Assembly (NCBI RefSeq): GCF_954871325.1
Contig: NC_088778.1
Coordinates: 3,815,743 to 3,879,742, forward strand
DNA length: 64,000 bases
From: Gordionus sp. m RMFG-2023
Lineage: Eukaryota; Nematomorpha; Gordioida; Chordodea; Parachordodidae
Direction of reading: 5' to 3'
In this document: in pieces, positions 34,156 through 46,174 of the stretch
Layout: each line of letters begins with the position of its first letter
How positions within the stretch are numbered: position 1 is the first letter of the stretch
Notes under the pieces: model-generated
What the model was told of the DNA's origin: nothing
Seen by the model: the letters and a program-made list of their open reading frames with translations, nothing else
The model's database searches: none
Position numbers and translations under genes: made by a program

Positions 34156-34890
34156 GTAAAGGCATAGCCTTTTACTATATAAAATTTATTGTCGTACAAA
34201 AGGCACAAGATTCATAAATTTTTAGCCAAAGTTACACGATATAAATAAATAACGCTGTCTTATAGCATTCAATAAACAGTCTTTTTTTGTATTTTTTTTG
34301 GTGGAAGAATAAAACAATTTTTTTTTTCTTCAAAAAACAATTTTTTTTACAATTAAAATTAATGCTTGTTAACATTAAGTGTATTTATTGATTGATTTTT
34401 TATTCTCTTTAAATTAATAATTCCTAAATATTAACCCCCCCTCCCATTAATAATTATTCACGGCAGTTTAATAAAAAATCAATTTATACAGTGTAAACAT
34501 CTAATATATCCATATTAAAATCCTTCAGAAATCTTTTGCCGACTCAATATATTTTTATATATAAAGATTTGTTTAAATCATAATAAAATCATAAAAATGA
34601 TGTATAGAAAAATTAAAAACTATATTTATTATTTATTACTGTTTTTAACATAACATTTATATAAAAAACTATATTTTAAAGTAACATTTTAAATAAAAAG
34701 AATTGTACGAATTAATGATGATTTAATGATTTTGTTCCCAAAAAAAAACCATAATTATATTATAAAAATTTTATGAATCATTTTTCTAATGTTTAAAAAG
34801 AATTCTTTGGTAAAATGTCTAATTTTTCTAAAAACTTGAATTCGGCGAAATAAAAGCCGTTTATGGGTGTGACTATAGGAATTAAATTTT
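34156..34890. other. AT-rich stretch without recognised features
   Basis: Homopolymer-rich DNA; nothing gene-like seen on either strand. Confidence 0.6.
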
Positions 34891-34899
34891 TTTTATTCA

Positions 34900-35270
34900 T
34901 CTTGGTTACGATTGGAGTAGATTGATGCTGATGATTGAAGGGAACAAAGAGACGCAAGTCATATTAATGTTTTCCCTAGGGCTCATTAAATAGTTGCCCT
35001 TCCATCTTAACCCATCTACGTTAGATATGGTGGACTCGAGATGGTGGAATAAGTGCGTCCGTGAAACCTCGATCAATGGGCATAATTAATTGTCGTATAG
35101 CGCTGTGTCTGCCCTTCTAATCTACTGGTGAAATTTGATAAACAAATGTGCCAGCACGATGTCAATTCTAGGTATAAACCAATGGCAGCTCTCAATTGTT
35201 CATCTGATAAGAGATTACCAAGGTTACCACTACAGAGTGATCCTAACCATTCACATGAGCACAAAGTCTG
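34900..35270 (-). pseudogene. Decayed non-LTR retrotransposon (LINE) coding fragment
   Basis: On the minus strand from about 35270 the frame reads WLGSLCSGNLGNLLSDEQLR, then AAIGLYLEL and CWHICLSN. The phrase LSDEQLRxxIGLRLG followed by a Cys-His cluster is a recurrent segment near the C-terminal part of LINE polyproteins in many invertebrates. Downstream pieces in other frames (SRTHLFHHLES, LRWKGNYLMSP, NMTCVSLFP) fit loosely. Frames shift between pieces, so it is a dead fragment. The clade is not determined. Confidence 0.45.
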
Positions 35271-35279
35271 TCAGCTGAT

Positions 35280-35440
35280 TGAAGGCAGGGATATTACTTA
35301 GGCTTGGAGATTTTGCTTATAGATGGCAGAAAGGTTTGGACATCCATTAACAAAAATCTTGAAGCTTTGCATAATATTTTTTTTTGGCTAAAATATTGGG
35401 TTAGCCATTATAAAAATTCGAACCGTGTTGCAACATGCAT
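35280..35440. mobile_element. Right part of a family A MITE copy
   Basis: GGCTTGGAGATTTTGCTTAT, GATGGCAGAAAGGTTTGGAC, TTTGGCTAAAATATTGGGTT, ending CGAACCGTGTTGCAAC. It directly follows the LINE fragment. Confidence 0.65.
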
Positions 35441-36286
35441 CACTTAGTCTTAAATAAATTCCTATATAACATCTAAAATAATTCCAACAAAAAATTGATT
35501 TAATTATCACCACCTCCCCCTATAGAAAATTCCTGCGCATGCGCATGGCAATATCTAAATAATAATCCTTGAGGTATGTATTGATATGATAAGAATAAAT
35601 TTTATCTTAATATATGAATATGATAAGAGCAAAGTCATGACTTTCAAAAAAAACAACTTATTTTGGCCTCTTTTCCCCATTTTTTTTACTGAACAGCTCG
35701 TGGGCAAAATGCCCAGTCGATCTTATGACCGGTCCTCTCCTGATTGGCTGATATAGTTTTTTGGGAGGGTGTGTGATAAAGATGCGAATAAATTTTTGTT
35801 AGTGATGATTGACTGCTTGTGGAACATATAAATCCTAAATACATAGAGTTGTTTGTTAATCTGTATGAAAAAAAAAAGATTAACCAAAAAAATCTTTATA
35901 AAAGAACTAACTGTATCTATGTTTAATTACATGTAAAAGCAAAAATCTTCTAGATTTAAATAAACACAAGATATATTTACTTACCTTGTACATATTTTGT
36001 CATTAAATTTTAGAATTATTTTTAAATTGATTTTTCGTATATATATATATATATTATTATTTTTATATATTTAATTATAACTTAACCTCAAAATCTTCAT
36101 CACGAAATTGTCGAATTCTTGGAATAAGTACACTAAGCCTATTCAAACTAATAGAATAATTTACCATTCGTAGTTATGTCTGTCAAATAAGTATAGTAAA
36201 TTCTATTGAAAGTATAGTACATATAAATTTTATCCAGTTTATTTGTAATTCGTTATTTTTGAAAAAGCCTACATTCATATATACAC
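35441..36286. other. AT-rich stretch without recognised features
   Basis: A few moderately G+C-rich lines around 35.65-35.78 kb (GTGGGCAAAATGCCCA, a small palindrome; GACCGGTCC) but no frame or repeat could be assigned. Confidence 0.55.
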
Positions 36287-36521
36287 TAGGGATGTAAGCC
36301 CGGACCCTGGTTCAAGAATTTTAAATTTCATTTAATGGAAATTTTAATAAGAGAAACTTAATTGAAACCGATTTCCTAAGAGTGGTCCGAACCTGCACAA
36401 GATCCATTTTACCCCGGGTTTAATGAGTTGTCCTCAATTTGGTGTCTGGTGTTCCATGATTTCAAAATGTCCAACCAAACAATTTTAATTTCCTGAACCT
36501 GGGTTCGGGTTCACATCCCTG
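36287..36521. mobile_element. hAT MITE, 235 bp
   Basis: TAGGGATGTAAGCCCGGACC at the left faces GGGTTCGGGTTCACATCCCTG at the right. Flanks ATATACAC and ATATATAT are a plausible worn 8-bp duplication. The interior is non-coding, with CCCCGGGTTTAATGAG near the middle. Confidence 0.7.
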
Positions 36522-37483
36522 ATATATATATATATATATATAATATGCTTGAATACCGATCTGACAAAATCAATCGCAAAAATATGAAGAAATATATAAC
36601 TTAAATATTAAAAATTCTCCAGGTCTACACTAAATTCAGGGTAAATCCTCCGGTATATATTCGTTGGAAGAAAATGTAAATTAATTGCTTGGTTATGAAT
36701 TTTAATCGCTAATCATACAATAAAAAATTAGTTAATCAAAAGATTTATTGATTTCAATTACGAATTATATTTATCGATTTTTTAAATTTTCGCAAGAGAT
36801 TCTTGTAAAATCTTCTCCCAGTTTTGAACGAATCTATATTTTAAATAATGTTTAAAAAAAAAATAACGCTGATTTTAACATAAAGGATTGAAAGGGGAAG
36901 GGGGGGGGGGAGTGAGAATGTGTTTTTATTATATAATAATAATTTATAAAACGGAAAATAAATATTTTTTTTAACATTATATTTTTAATATTTTCTATAT
37001 AATATTCATATTTTAATTAACCTTATTTTTTTACTCCCGCTTATTGTATGTTATTATATAATAAATATACCATATATGCGGTACGAGTAATTGATTTTCT
37101 CCTTTTCCAAAAAAAAATAATAATAAACGGAGATCTAATTATTATAATATATAAAATTTATAACCTTTCCTCGAGAAATAAAATAGAATAAAAATTTGGA
37201 ATTATTATCGACTTTTACAAAAAAATTATCCAATATTTCTGTTTTAAGTTAACTCAATTATATTATTTTTAATATTTAGTAAGGAAGGAGTATATAATGT
37301 ATAAACTCTTGCAATATTGAGCCTTGATAATTTATCAGAATTTAAAATTGAAACACGCTTTTATAATATATGCAAATTAAACTTTACCTGTGAACATCGA
37401 ATTTAGATAAGAAGAAGAAAAAAATGAAAATATTTCAATATCTCAAGGTTTATAAATGTTATCAAGATATTATTAATAATGTT

Positions 37484-37605
37484 CAGAGTTGTTAAAAGAT
37501 ACATCGTCAAAAATAATATCTAGATACAGATATTTTAATCAAAAATATATCTAGATTACAGATACAGATACCACATTTTTATATCTAGATCCTTTAACAA
37601 CTCTG
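37484..37605. mobile_element. Family F MITE copy 2
   Basis: CAGAGTTGTTAAAAGATAC at the left, GGATC-CTTTAACAACTCTG-type right end, and the same ATCTAGATACAGATAC interior as 622-777, in the opposite sense. About 122 bp, so shorter than copy 1. Confidence 0.8.
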
Positions 37606-40600
37606 AATTAATGTTACATAAGAGGGTTTCAAGGATAGTTACTAAATGGCTAAAAACAAAATTAAAAAAAATTAGAAATCTCACTTATATCTCCTAGAAA
37701 ATTTTGCGAAGTATCAATTTGAAATTAATATAAATAGCTGCTAGGGAAAGTAAGCGCTTGTATTTATATTGAGTTTTTTTTTAAAAAAAAAAAAATTACT
37801 AAAAATAGAGGAAATATTACCATTGCTCCTAATTGGGATTATTGAGAATATTGGATGATATTTTCTTCATTTAAAAAAAAAAACTCATACGAGTATTTAC
37901 TTCCCAAGGGCATCTATTAATATTAATAGTTGCTAAGGAAAGTAAATTAATGAGCACTTTATTATCTGAAATTCCACTTCTTTGGTATTCCACTTAATAC
38001 CGCGGGAATAAGTTTATTGGGTTTTATATGTCCTTCCATTCCTCTTGTAACATGTGGTCTTCATGAGAAAGAAAACTAGAGGCTACACGCCCATTTTTGT
38101 CCCACTACCTCTACCCCTAACATATTTCCTACTATTTACAAAGTATTTAAGGAACCTGTTTTAGGGGATGAAATGGCGTCAGATGTAACAAAAATTTAAA
38201 ATGCCATGATCAAACACGTAAAATATAGATATACATGTCTTCCTGTCGTATATATATAATAAGTTCGCATTATAATAATTCTGAGGTAAGTTGAAAGACT
38301 TTTGGATCCAATCCGAAAAAGTTATATACTACTAAGCTATTCTGAATAAATAAAATATATTATAAGTCCACAATGCAAATATTTAATATATTACTTTTTT
38401 TTGGACCAATATTACCTTAATTTATAAATCTAAGTTTCAAAATCAAATAATTTCACAATGAAAGCAGAAATAGGTAACAGATCTGATGGAAGCAACGATA
38501 CAGTTCTTAGAAAATTATTTCTTTGATTTTCTAATTTGATGTAAATTTAATTTGTTATTTTATTTTTATCATTTTATGAAACCTAGAGGGAGTAGTAGAG
38601 ATATATTAAATACGATGATCATAAAATTTAAAATGTTTAATTTTCAAAATTTGTATTATAAAATTTAATCTTGCTATTGATCTTAACTATTTAATTTTAA
38701 TGTCCGATGTAGAGATGATTATAGTCTAATCAAAAAACCAAAACAAATAGAAAACTAGACCGTAGACGTTAAAAATAAATTAGATTTAAATCATTTTTTT
38801 TAATATGAGTTATAGTCGTTAATTTAATATTATGAATAAAATTTATAGTTTATTAATATTTAAACTTATAAAATTAAAGTTAGAAATTTCACGAAATAAT
38901 AAAGTTTGGGAAAATTTCCCCAGAAATGTTGAGGAAATCACGAGAAGATTAGTGGAAAATATAAAAAAAAATGGGAAAATTATAAAAATATAAGAAAATT
39001 ATGAGGAAATATAGCAAATTATGTCATTGATAATGACACAATAATTTAATAATTTTTTTAAAAATTATATTTGTTAAATATATAATATATATCAATATCG
39101 GTAAGCTATGAATGGTTATTATAATTAAAATAGAATCATTCTCCCATAACATCTACAATTGAATTAATTTATTTAACCTATATATAAGCCAATGCCTTAT
39201 TATTTGGCTTATTAGTGGAAGCTTAGCTCCCATTAGCAATGCATTCCTATACATTGATTTATATTAATATATAAATAATCTTGTTTCTGAGAAGTTAATC
39301 CATAATTCCAAATTGCTAGGAAATTAACCACGATATATATTGTCATTTTGGTAATATTTGGGAATGTCAATATTTATATAATCCTATGCCTTTTTTTAAA
39401 AATGATTATTTTCCTTAAACAATGAATCTAACATATTCAATTATTACATGGCATCTATTGCAAAGAAACTTAAATAAATATTGATGTGATTTTTCAAAAT
39501 GGTAATAAATCAAGGACGTTTTGATAAATAAAAATACCTTACAGTGTAAAAATTTTTGATGTTTGAAAAACAGTTATAAACTAAGTAATAAACATAAATT
39601 AATAATTATTTAACAGTTTATACACAATTTGCAAGATATTCTAACATTTTTGTTATTATTATTACATATATAATATATAAAATAAAGATTTTCTTCCAGA
39701 GAATTACCAATTTTTCCATAATTTTCTGCGGAACATGTCCTTCCCATTACATCTCTATATAAGACGCAGAGGACCATAACGGGTCATATAATAAGTCTAG
39801 TGTTTATTTTAGTAGCAACTTGTATGAGAAAATGTGGTCTAACTTTATATAGATAAAAATTAAGTAGAGTTAGTTAGTTGATGTTTGTTTTATTTACTGC
39901 GTATTCTGTAAGTTGCAGAAAGCAGTTGCGATAAATTAACTAAAATTCAAAATGGTAAAACAATTCATTTAAAAAAATTTTTTTATCGAAGGCAAATAAA
40001 AGATCAAGGTTTTTTAAAGATAATTTGCGAAAGGGAAAACAAGGTTAATATCAAAATCTGAAGAAGTGTACAAAAATATAACTCAAAATATAAAAAAATA
40101 TTTCACGTTCTCCTTCTATCTTTCATTAAACAACCATTAAAATAATACATATTATTTTGGTGATTCTGTTTGATTTGGGGGAGGGGGTGATATAGACATC
40201 CTATTGTGTCACAAATAGGAAATATATTATGCCGTAAAAAAATAAAACCAAAAGAAATAAGAATACGCTTACAAAAAAAAACACATTTATAACACCATTA
40301 TAATAAAAAAAGGGCGACAATATCTATATGGGATAAGCATAATAAAACAAAAAGGAATATCAAAGATGTAATATACTACTTGATTGGCTATTCATTAATT
40401 TTAAATGCATACATCATTCAGCGGTAGAGCCATTTTGTAGTCTGATCGTCTAATAATCATTTTATTATTATATTTATGTATATTAATGTCATTTAATCGG
40501 CGTGACAATCACCAAATATTTTAAATATATGATGTGGCGCATTGTATAAAAAGAAGAAACGAAAAATCCATCTAACAAAAATTTTTAGACATTCTTTTAA

Positions 40601-41413
40601 TTATTTGTTAACTTTGAATATTATATTTTTAAAAAAAGATGATGTATGATTTGATGGTTAGAGTTCTTCTATAATAATTGCATTTAAAATACTGAATAAA
40701 ACAAAATAAAGCTAACTAGTATCATTATTATTAATATATAATTTTATTTTAGAGTGAAAAGATTTATATAAGGATAAACTATAAAGAATAATGGCTAAAA
40801 ATGTTACTATGTGTGTTTTTAAATGCATTTAATGTATGAATAGTCACTAAACTTATAAAATAAAATATGGAGTTATACCCACCAATACTATAGAGTTAAA
40901 GAAATAAGTATAAAAATTCTCAAATTTAATTTTTAAATTTAAAAAAAAATAGTTTGAATTCACTCAAGTAGTTTAGTTTTAAGATTTGATGTACATTTAA
41001 GATATTTTTTGTATTTATTATTTTATTTCCTATATTAAATTATATGTATCTAGGGTAAAAAAATATATAATAAAATACAAAAATTAACAATATAAAATGT
41101 CAACTTCAGTAAAACAAAAATAAATTATACACTAGGTGTTAATTATTTCAAATTACAATAATTTTTATAGGATACGTAAAAAACATCAAGATTCTGAATA
41201 ACCATGAAAAGATTCCGAATTAATCACTTTTTTTAATTTATGTATTTTACAAGATATATTTTTCAAATTAAGCATTTTACCCGTAGGGGGGGTATAAAAT
41301 AATTATGGTTATGCTATAATATACAAAAATAAGAAAATACAAGTATCATTAAAAAAATCAATTATTACGATTAATTTTTTAACATATGTTTTTTAACATT
41401 AACTCGGCAATAT
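37606..41413. other. Gene-free AT-rich intergenic DNA upstream of ARMT1 copy 1
   Basis: No exon, RNA gene or repeat with recognisable ends was seen in 3.8 kb. Promoter elements for the ARMT1 gene are presumably in the last few hundred bases but cannot be picked out from the A/T background. Confidence 0.6.
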
Positions 41414-43096
41414 ATGACTTATCCTCAACCTTTGTCCGCTAAACATCGCAAGTAAATTTTATAAAAATTTTCTCAAGCTTAATAATTACATTAAGCTCAT
41501 TTGCTTATGTGACTGTACGAGATCGCTTGCCTACTATATTAGGCAGAGTGATAGATTTTGTTTATAGAAGTTGGGATGGATTTAGGAAAAAATATGGCAA
41601 GGTTTAAAGTTTTTACAAATTTTAATATAAATTTAAATTTTTTTTCAGGAAGCTGAGGAAGATATTAACTTAATAAATGCTGCTCTATCCAGATTGCATT
41701 ATCAAATACAAACAAATAAACCATTGGAGCCTATTACTGATAATAAAGATGATAAAATTTTATGGAACAGTGAATTTGATAAATTATTTAAAAAAGATGG
41801 TAATTTATTATGGTTTGAAAGTCCTTGGTTATTTATTGAGACCTTTATGTATAGAAAAATTAATGAATCCTTTTTTAACAGGTATAATATATTAACAAAT
41901 GGATATTATTATTTATTTTTTTCAATACCAATCTATAGCAAATTTCTGCAAGATTTTGATCCATTTTCTGAAATTAAACATCAATCATTTGAGAATTCAA
42001 TTGATGCTATATTGATAATATGTGAATATTTATATAAGCTAAATAACCTAGGGTGGGAAGATAGTGATGCCATGGAAGCTATATTTCACAAGATTATGAA
42101 AGTTTTTTTTATATATATATTTTGCAAATAATTATGTTTACATAGGTTTCATTATGGGGTAATAAATTTGATTTATCCTTATCCAATATGAATGCCACAC
42201 AAGTTGTTGAAAATCCCTTAGTGAATTTAGATTCTTTTGACCCTTTTATTATGCGCAATGATTTACAGTTTGTTTTAAATCACTTAAAGAGATTAAAGGA
42301 AAGATCACTGGGTGCCACTAATAATTTGCACCAGAAAGGGTTGTATATTCGCACAATCGATTTAATATTAGATAATTCTGGTTTTGAATTATTTACTGAT
42401 CTGGTTTTAGCATATTACTTATTAAAATCAAATTATACAGATAGAATCATTTTAAGAGGCAAGATAATGCCTTGGTATGTATCAGATACAACTGCTAAAG
42501 ATTTTATTGACCTATTAACTTGGCTATCTAACCCTGAAGATGATTGTGAAAATCACCAAAAATATAATGATTTATATGTCAGAGAAGATGTAAAAAACAA
42601 AACTGAGGCTGGGGAAGATCCTAAAAATATATCAGTTATAGACAAAGATATGAAGGAAGAAATGAAATTTTATGGGAAATGGTTTGCTCGAGAAATAAAA
42701 CAATTGATGGAAAATAGAGATTGCAAAACACTACATGATAGAGATCTATCTCGTATTGAATACAAGGACAATTATTATTGGACCCTTCCTAGTGACTATG
42801 ATGCAATGTCTGACCTTGATCCCAAACTATATCAAGAATTATCACATTCCGATTTGCTAATTTTTAAGGGAGATTTGAATTTTCGAAAATTAGTTGGTGA
42901 CTTGCAATGGATACCTCATACATCTTTCAGAGAAGCACTTAGGCGGTTTACACCTGCCCCTTTATTAACTATGAGAACAAACAAAAGTGATCTAATAGTG
43001 GGGATTTCTCCTCAAATTGAAGAAATCGCAGAAAAGACGTATCCCCAAAACTGGATGATATCGGGAGAATATGCAATTATAGAATTTGATCGTTGA
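41414..43096 (+). CDS. ARMT1: ARMT1-like damage-control phosphatase (DUF89), copy 1, five exons
   Basis: CDS is join(41414..41451, 41496..41601, 41649..41881, 41939..42101, 42146..43096): 1491 nt, 496 residues, near the family's usual 440 or so. ARMT1/DUF89 proteins are metal-dependent phosphatases of damaged or overflow sugar phosphates, and human ARMT1 was also reported as a carboxyl methyltransferase. The start MTYPQPLSAKHRN runs into SFAYVTVRDRLPTILGRVID, the conserved N-terminus. Exon 3 has WFESPWLFIETFMYRKI. Exon 5 starts VSLWGNKFDLSLS and holds the metal site: Asp256-Asn257 in ILDNSGFELFTDLVL and Asp294 in PWYVSDTTAKDF, then YWTLPSDYDAM, IFKGDLNFRKLVGDLQW and LRRFTPAPLLTMRT. Introns are only 44-57 bp and GT-AG. 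The start at 41414 is chosen because the 38-nt exon repeats exactly in copies 2 and 3. It is the most divergent of the three copies. Confidence 0.92.
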
Positions 43097-44367
43097 TTAA
43101 TTCTCCAAGCATTTTTTTTCTAGAAAATTATTCACAAATGTGATAGTAATATTTTGTAATATTCCTTTTTTTTTAAATAGTCAATTAATAATAGGCTGAT
43201 ACACAATTTGCAATACCATAAAAATTTATTAACAAAAAAATAATAGTTAAATGGATAATGAATATTTATATAGTTTAATATGATATATTATTGCACATTT
43301 TTGTAAAATATATTTGACTTAATTAAATTTGTTATTCAAAAAATATATATTATTTTTATTTATTTTAGAAAAAAAAGGTTCATTAAATATATCATAATAA
43401 CACTTAGAGTGACAATCAACTCTTAAAAGTAGGAGTAATTGTATGCTATTTTTATTACATTTGATTTAAGAGTAGGAATCAGATCAGAATATTACTGTTT
43501 TCATGTTTCTGGGGTATAAATAATATCCCCATCCTTAGAAATGTAACATTTATTTATTTATCTAATATTATAATATTTAATGTCATTACTCCCTGCTGAC
43601 ACATAAAAAATGTGAATTTTTTCAGTTTAAATCTAAACTTTAATAAGGCTTATATAACGTACTCGAATTCTTTTTATTTAAAATATAATATTCTTATTTA
43701 ATAATTTTATTTTTTCGGTTATTTTTATTATAACTTGTTTCAGGAACATTTATTTCTTGCTTATTCGATCAATATAAGTAATCAATTTTTTTATAATCAT
43801 CATAACATTAAGATTATAAAATAGAATATTTTTTACAACCTACGAAAATAAATCATTCTTCATTTTACAATTAGATAATGTAAATTATGTAAGGTCTTGG
43901 AAATAATGCTGTTTATTTCGTTTAGTTTTTAAGAAATTTAAATAGCGGATAAGGTCTCTGAATTCTATCTGTTGGAGTTAATAATTTTTTAAGATTGAAA
44001 ACTTTTTTCCATGTATATTTATTTATTCTTTGATTTTGTTATCCTAAATATTATCTTTATAAACATTCATAAGCACAGCCAAAAAATCTAGATGCCGGCT
44101 AAAATATTTTCCAAAATATTACTGATTAGTAAATTTTATTGCATATATTCCAATTTACATTTATTTATCACTTTATACTGCAGAAATAAATATGCTACTT
44201 TTATATTCTATAAATAATCTCGATTTAAAATTTTCCTTGGCCTTATAATTATCTACCATTTGAAAATTTTTCAAATCATTTAAAACTTTGTATTGCAAAA
44301 CTAAGGTAAATTGTTTTAAAAAAATTGGCAATCGATAGGATTGAGACTAAATATCAAGGACCACGAG
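43097..44367. other. AT-rich spacer downstream of ARMT1 copy 1
   Basis: No gene or named repeat seen. The flank of copy 1 does not match the flanks of copies 2 and 3, so copy 1 belongs to an older duplication. Confidence 0.6.
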
Positions 44368-44590
44368 TAGTTTTGTTAAACGGCTCGTTTTGAGCCGATT
44401 TTTAAAAACGGCTGACTTAATATTTTATTCAGGAAAATATTATCTAAGCCTCGAGATTTCGATAATATATGTCTATACCTTTTTTCCTTCTATGAACAAA
44501 ATCTTTAGGTTTGCGTAATATTTATCTGGATAAAATATTGAGTTAGCCGTTTTAAAAAATCAGCTCAAAACGAGCCATTTAACAACACTA
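44368..44590. mobile_element. Family A hAT MITE, full-length copy
   Basis: TAGTTTTGTTAAACGGCTCG, TTTTGAGCCGATTTTTAAAA ... AACGAGCCATTTAACAACACTA, 223 bp, almost wholly self-complementary. Flanks ACCACGAG and ACCGCAAG are an 8-bp duplication with two changes. Confidence 0.88.
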
Positions 44591-44735
44591 ACCGCAAGAA
44601 TGATTGACTTTGGTATTTATTAAGATATATTGATGATCACAAGCATTATTGAATATCGTAACATCTAACTACCTCTAATTTTAATTTGGTATAGACAGCA
44701 CTAAAAGTATTCGGTATATGAACATGGCTGATTGT

Positions 44736-44785
44736 AAAGATAGCAGTTTATTTGGACGATATTATAATTACAGGAAAAAAAATGG
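44736..44785 (+). pseudogene. Fossil fragment of a reverse transcriptase (YLDD box), probably an LTR-type element
   Basis: One frame reads KIAVYLDDIIITGK, the catalytic box of reverse transcriptases in the wording usual for Ty3/gypsy-like or related LTR elements. No LTRs, capsid or other domains were found around it; the element is badly broken and old. The surroundings up to 44.9 kb may be further remains. Confidence 0.35.
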
Positions 44786-44916
44786 TGAGATTTAGAAAAT
44801 ATTAAAAATCAAACTATTAAGTAAAAACAAACATTTATAAACAAAACCTCGAGAGGAGAAACTAATAATAAATATAATTACAGAGAGGAATGACCAATCG
44901 TGTATGTACAATAGCG

Positions 44917-45487
44917 TATACCCAGCGTCTACATGACAGGATTTTCACTGGATGCAAACCCCCTTCAAAAACCTTTGCCTACCCACCTAAAAAATCCCCG
45001 CCGCCTTCGGCGGCGATGTCTCTATATCATTATTTTCATCTATTTATTTATTGATACTCTTTTCAAATAATTTATAAAGGATAACTTAAATTAATCTATC
45101 TCTACTACCAACTATCGATATTTTGTGAATATAAAGAATTTATTTTTTAGATAATAAATTTAATTAAAACCTCCATTATTTACAATGAATTAATTATTAT
45201 GAGCTAGCTGAAATATCTAAACCTTTTAAATTATATTTAAAAGGATAGTTTATTTGGAAAACAATGTGTATGATTGTTTGCAATATATAGATTTGGTCGA
45301 TTAATTGTATTATAATAATACTATAATAAAAGTATTAATTTTTACAGCAATAAACTTTGTCTTATTTCATCTCAAAATTTATAGATAACCCCCAAATATC
45401 CTACCCCCATTAAAGCAGCTTACCCCCTCAAAAAAAGGATGCAAACTGTTCCTACCCCTCCCGCTCATGTAAACGCTGCGTATACCT
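44917..45487. mobile_element. TIR element family C, copy 1
   Basis: CGTATACCCAGCGTCTACAT at the left faces ATGTAAACGCTGCGTATAC at the right. The interior has GATTTTCACTGGATGCAAAC, CTCTACTACCAACTATCGAT and GATTGTTTGCAATATATAGA, all shared with the copy at 54053-55255. A G/C hairpin CGCCGCCTTCGGCGGCG sits at 44999-45015 and is absent from the other copy. Confidence 0.65.
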
Positions 45488-45954
45488 AAGGATCATTACA
45501 AAACGTCGAAAACAATTTATCTAATAGACAAAAGCAAATGGTATAAACGTACAAAATCAAGCATACAAAAAAAACTACACTATTACACCAGAAAAATTAT
45601 TCCTTGTAGAAAGATGCATTCAAACTATATAATAAAAAATCATGAATACCGGCTAAAAATAACTAATTGCATTAATAGCTGGGTCATATCTTCTTCGTTA
45701 AAAAATTGGAAGCATTTATAGTGAAACCTAATCAAGTGGAAAAGGGAAAATATAGATATTCAACTAAAATATTCATAAAAAATAACGGAAATAGAAATAA
45801 ACAGGCTAAATTATCTTACAAAGAGGAAGAAAAAGAAAAGTTCAAATACATTATAACAAATTAATAAAGTGAAGATAATAATAGAACCTAGTAAACAAGA
45901 AGGAATTTAATTAAAAAAATCCTGAAACCCATATCCGACGAGGAACAAAAGTAA
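45488..45954. other. Unassigned stretch before the segmental duplication
   Basis: A-rich on the plus strand with broken frames (for example YTRKIIPCRKMHSNYI). It might be decayed element coding sequence, but nothing is recognisable. Confidence 0.35.
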
Positions 45955-46174
45955 GTAAAAAATTAATAGACGAAACTTGAATTTGGGGGAAGATAAGATA
46001 TGTAATATCTGATAAATGTAGTTTATAATAAAAAGGTTATCGTATTAAACATTATATTTGTTTATATAATACAATATTATTTGAATATTATAGGTTTTAA
46101 TACGTAAAAGATCAATTGAATTAAATAAGATAGAAAATAAAAACTACCTTATCTATTTCCTTTTGATATTGTTA

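Noticed and set aside
41677-42131. Single-exon frames starting at internal ATGs
   Set aside because: Fragments of ARMT1 exons 3 and 4 plus intron read-through; the joined five-exon model explains them.
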